Below, piece after piece: positions 63,441 through 64,000 of a stretch of DNA of 64,000 nucleotides. The position numbers were made by a program, and so were the translations under genes. The notes under the pieces are model-generated. The model made no database searches. It had not been told where the DNA came from and saw nothing but the letters and a program-made list of their open reading frames with translations. This DNA is from UBA5436 sp050951845 (lineage in GTDB: Bacteria; Bacillota; Clostridia; Saccharofermentanales; DTU023). The DNA is taken from the NCBI GenBank assembly GCA_050951845.1, contig JBMNJV010000004.1, positions 248,001-312,000 of the forward strand, in the 5' to 3' direction. Position 1 is the first letter of the stretch; the number at the start of each line of letters is the position of its first letter.

Positions 63441-63771
63441 GCACACTTTTTAAGGTTATTCAATCGTTTTGTTGTATAAACTTGAAATGTGTGCATTTTT
63501 ATATGGTTAACCGGCTTTATTGTAATATGCTCGCACACTTTTTAAGGTTATCCAATCGTTTTGTTGTATAAACTTGAAATGTGTGCATTTTTATATAGTT
63601 AACAGGCTTTATTGTAATATGCTCGCACACTTTTTAAGTTAATTCAGCAATTTAACAGAACAAACTTAAATTATGTGCGATAAATAATTTGATTTCTAGT
63701 TTAAAGGCTTATTTAACAGACTTTTCAAGGTTGTATATTATTTTTCCGGTACAACCTTAAATTTTGTGTGA
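63441..63771 (+). repeat. Array of four 91-92 bp hairpin-bearing repeats
   Basis: Copies start at 63441, 63533, 63625 and about 63716. Copies 1 and 2 differ at three of 92 positions; copies 3 and 4 are strongly diverged but keep the period and the hairpin. In copies 1-3 a 54-base hairpin spans 63441-63494, 63533-63586 and 63625-63678: arm GCACACTTTTTAAG pairs with CTTGAAATGTGTGC, with one mismatch and one wobble in copies 1-2. In copy 4, AAGGTTGTA (63727-63735) pairs with TACAACCTT (63750-63758). An ATTTTTATAT tail follows the hairpin in copies 1-2, resembling a terminator. The rest of the gap up to about 63902 shows no gene. Confidence 0.88.
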
Positions 63772-63902
63772 GATCTTATGAAGACAAAATTAGAAAAATA
63801 TAATTTTTCAATAAAATAATAATGCGAAATGAAGCCTGAGAACGTTTTAATTTTAATATCAATTATTCTCATAAGATAATTCATATTTCAGGTTGATAAG
63901 GA

Positions 63903-63955
63903 TTGATTTCTTGAACGCTGTTCAGTATGATGAAAATAAAACTGAACACCGTTCA
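63903..63955 (+). promoter_or_regulatory. Promoter with two TGAAC-N3-GTTCA operators
   Basis: A -35 TTGATT (63903-63908) and -10 TATGAT (63926-63931) are spaced 17 bases apart. Two perfect palindromes TGAAC-N3-GTTCA lie at 63912-63924 (inside the spacer) and 63943-63955 (around the expected transcript start). This operator form is common for TetR-family repressors. Together they would shut off the gene starting at 63971. Confidence 0.8.
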
Positions 63956-63970
63956 AAACAGGAGGTTCCT

Positions 63971-64000
63971 ATGAACAATGATATTAATAAAGACAACAAA
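63971..64000 (+). CDS. Start of a gene cut by the window edge
   Basis: ATG at 63971 follows a perfect AGGAGG site (63960-63965) and the double-operator promoter. Only ten codons are visible (MNNDINKDNK), too few for identification. The operator type suggests a TetR-family repressor regulating itself, or an efflux gene under such control; this is inference from the promoter only. Confidence 0.65.
   Translation, partial: MNNDINKDNK

Noticed and set aside
63441..63771. Possible CRISPR array or integron attC sites at the right end
   Set aside because: The units are contiguous with no unique spacers, the period is 92 bases, and there are no cas genes, integrase or gene cassettes. A tandem hairpin repeat describes it better.

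Overview
The window is a compact, AT-rich chromosomal segment from a low-GC Gram-positive bacterium, most likely a member of the Clostridia. The signs are a PolC-type replicase, a PASTA-domain Ser/Thr kinase beside its PP2C phosphatase, the order def-fmt-(Zn peptidase)-rsmB-rlmN-stp-prkC-rsgA-rpe-thiN, the order miaB-mutS-mutL-miaA-hfq, lipoprotein-type ABC binding proteins, and strong GGAGG-like ribosome binding sites. The species cannot be fixed from the sequence alone. No tRNA, rRNA, insertion sequence, prophage or CRISPR array was seen.

Layout. Positions 1-12833 (+) hold translation and envelope genes: rpsB (cut by the window edge), tsf, pyrH, frr, uppS, cdsA, dxr, rseP, ispG and polC. 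Positions 13025-26619 (+) hold priA, the translation-quality and stress cluster from def to thiN, and a Crp/Fnr-type regulator. A tyrosine recombinase (xerC type, minus strand) sits back to back with asd, and a LacI-type regulator follows. Positions 30108-35312 (+) encode a Bmp-type nucleoside uptake system (lipoprotein, double ATPase, two permeases), followed by a Nudix hydrolase. Positions 36375-42021 (+) encode a complete oligopeptide/dipeptide ABC importer that ends at a bidirectional terminator facing a lipid kinase gene. A FemX-like peptidoglycan branching enzyme and an orphan repeat-bearing membrane protein follow. Next come coaBC-coaX (minus) and lexA (+), the latter with two SOS boxes on its promoter. 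The minus-strand block 57345-49191 is miaB-mutS-mutL-miaA-hfq. The minus-strand block 62755-57417 is an operon of an unknown membrane protein, a MoxR ATPase, a DUF58 protein and a membrane transglutaminase. The right end has a nitroreductase gene, a decaying array of 92-bp hairpin repeats, and a promoter with two TetR-style operators in front of a gene cut by the window edge.

Most striking points. (1) The 3'-5' exonuclease domain embedded in PolC is present in length but has lost its recognisable catalytic residues, so this replicase probably cannot proofread; mutS and mutL in the same window look intact. (2) The Hfq-like protein lacks the Tyr-Lys-His motif, and its gene overlaps lexA tail to tail. 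(3) Four 91-92 bp hairpin repeats lie after the nitroreductase gene, followed by a double-operator promoter. Everything else is largely standard housekeeping content. All calls rest on reading motifs by eye; no database search was run.
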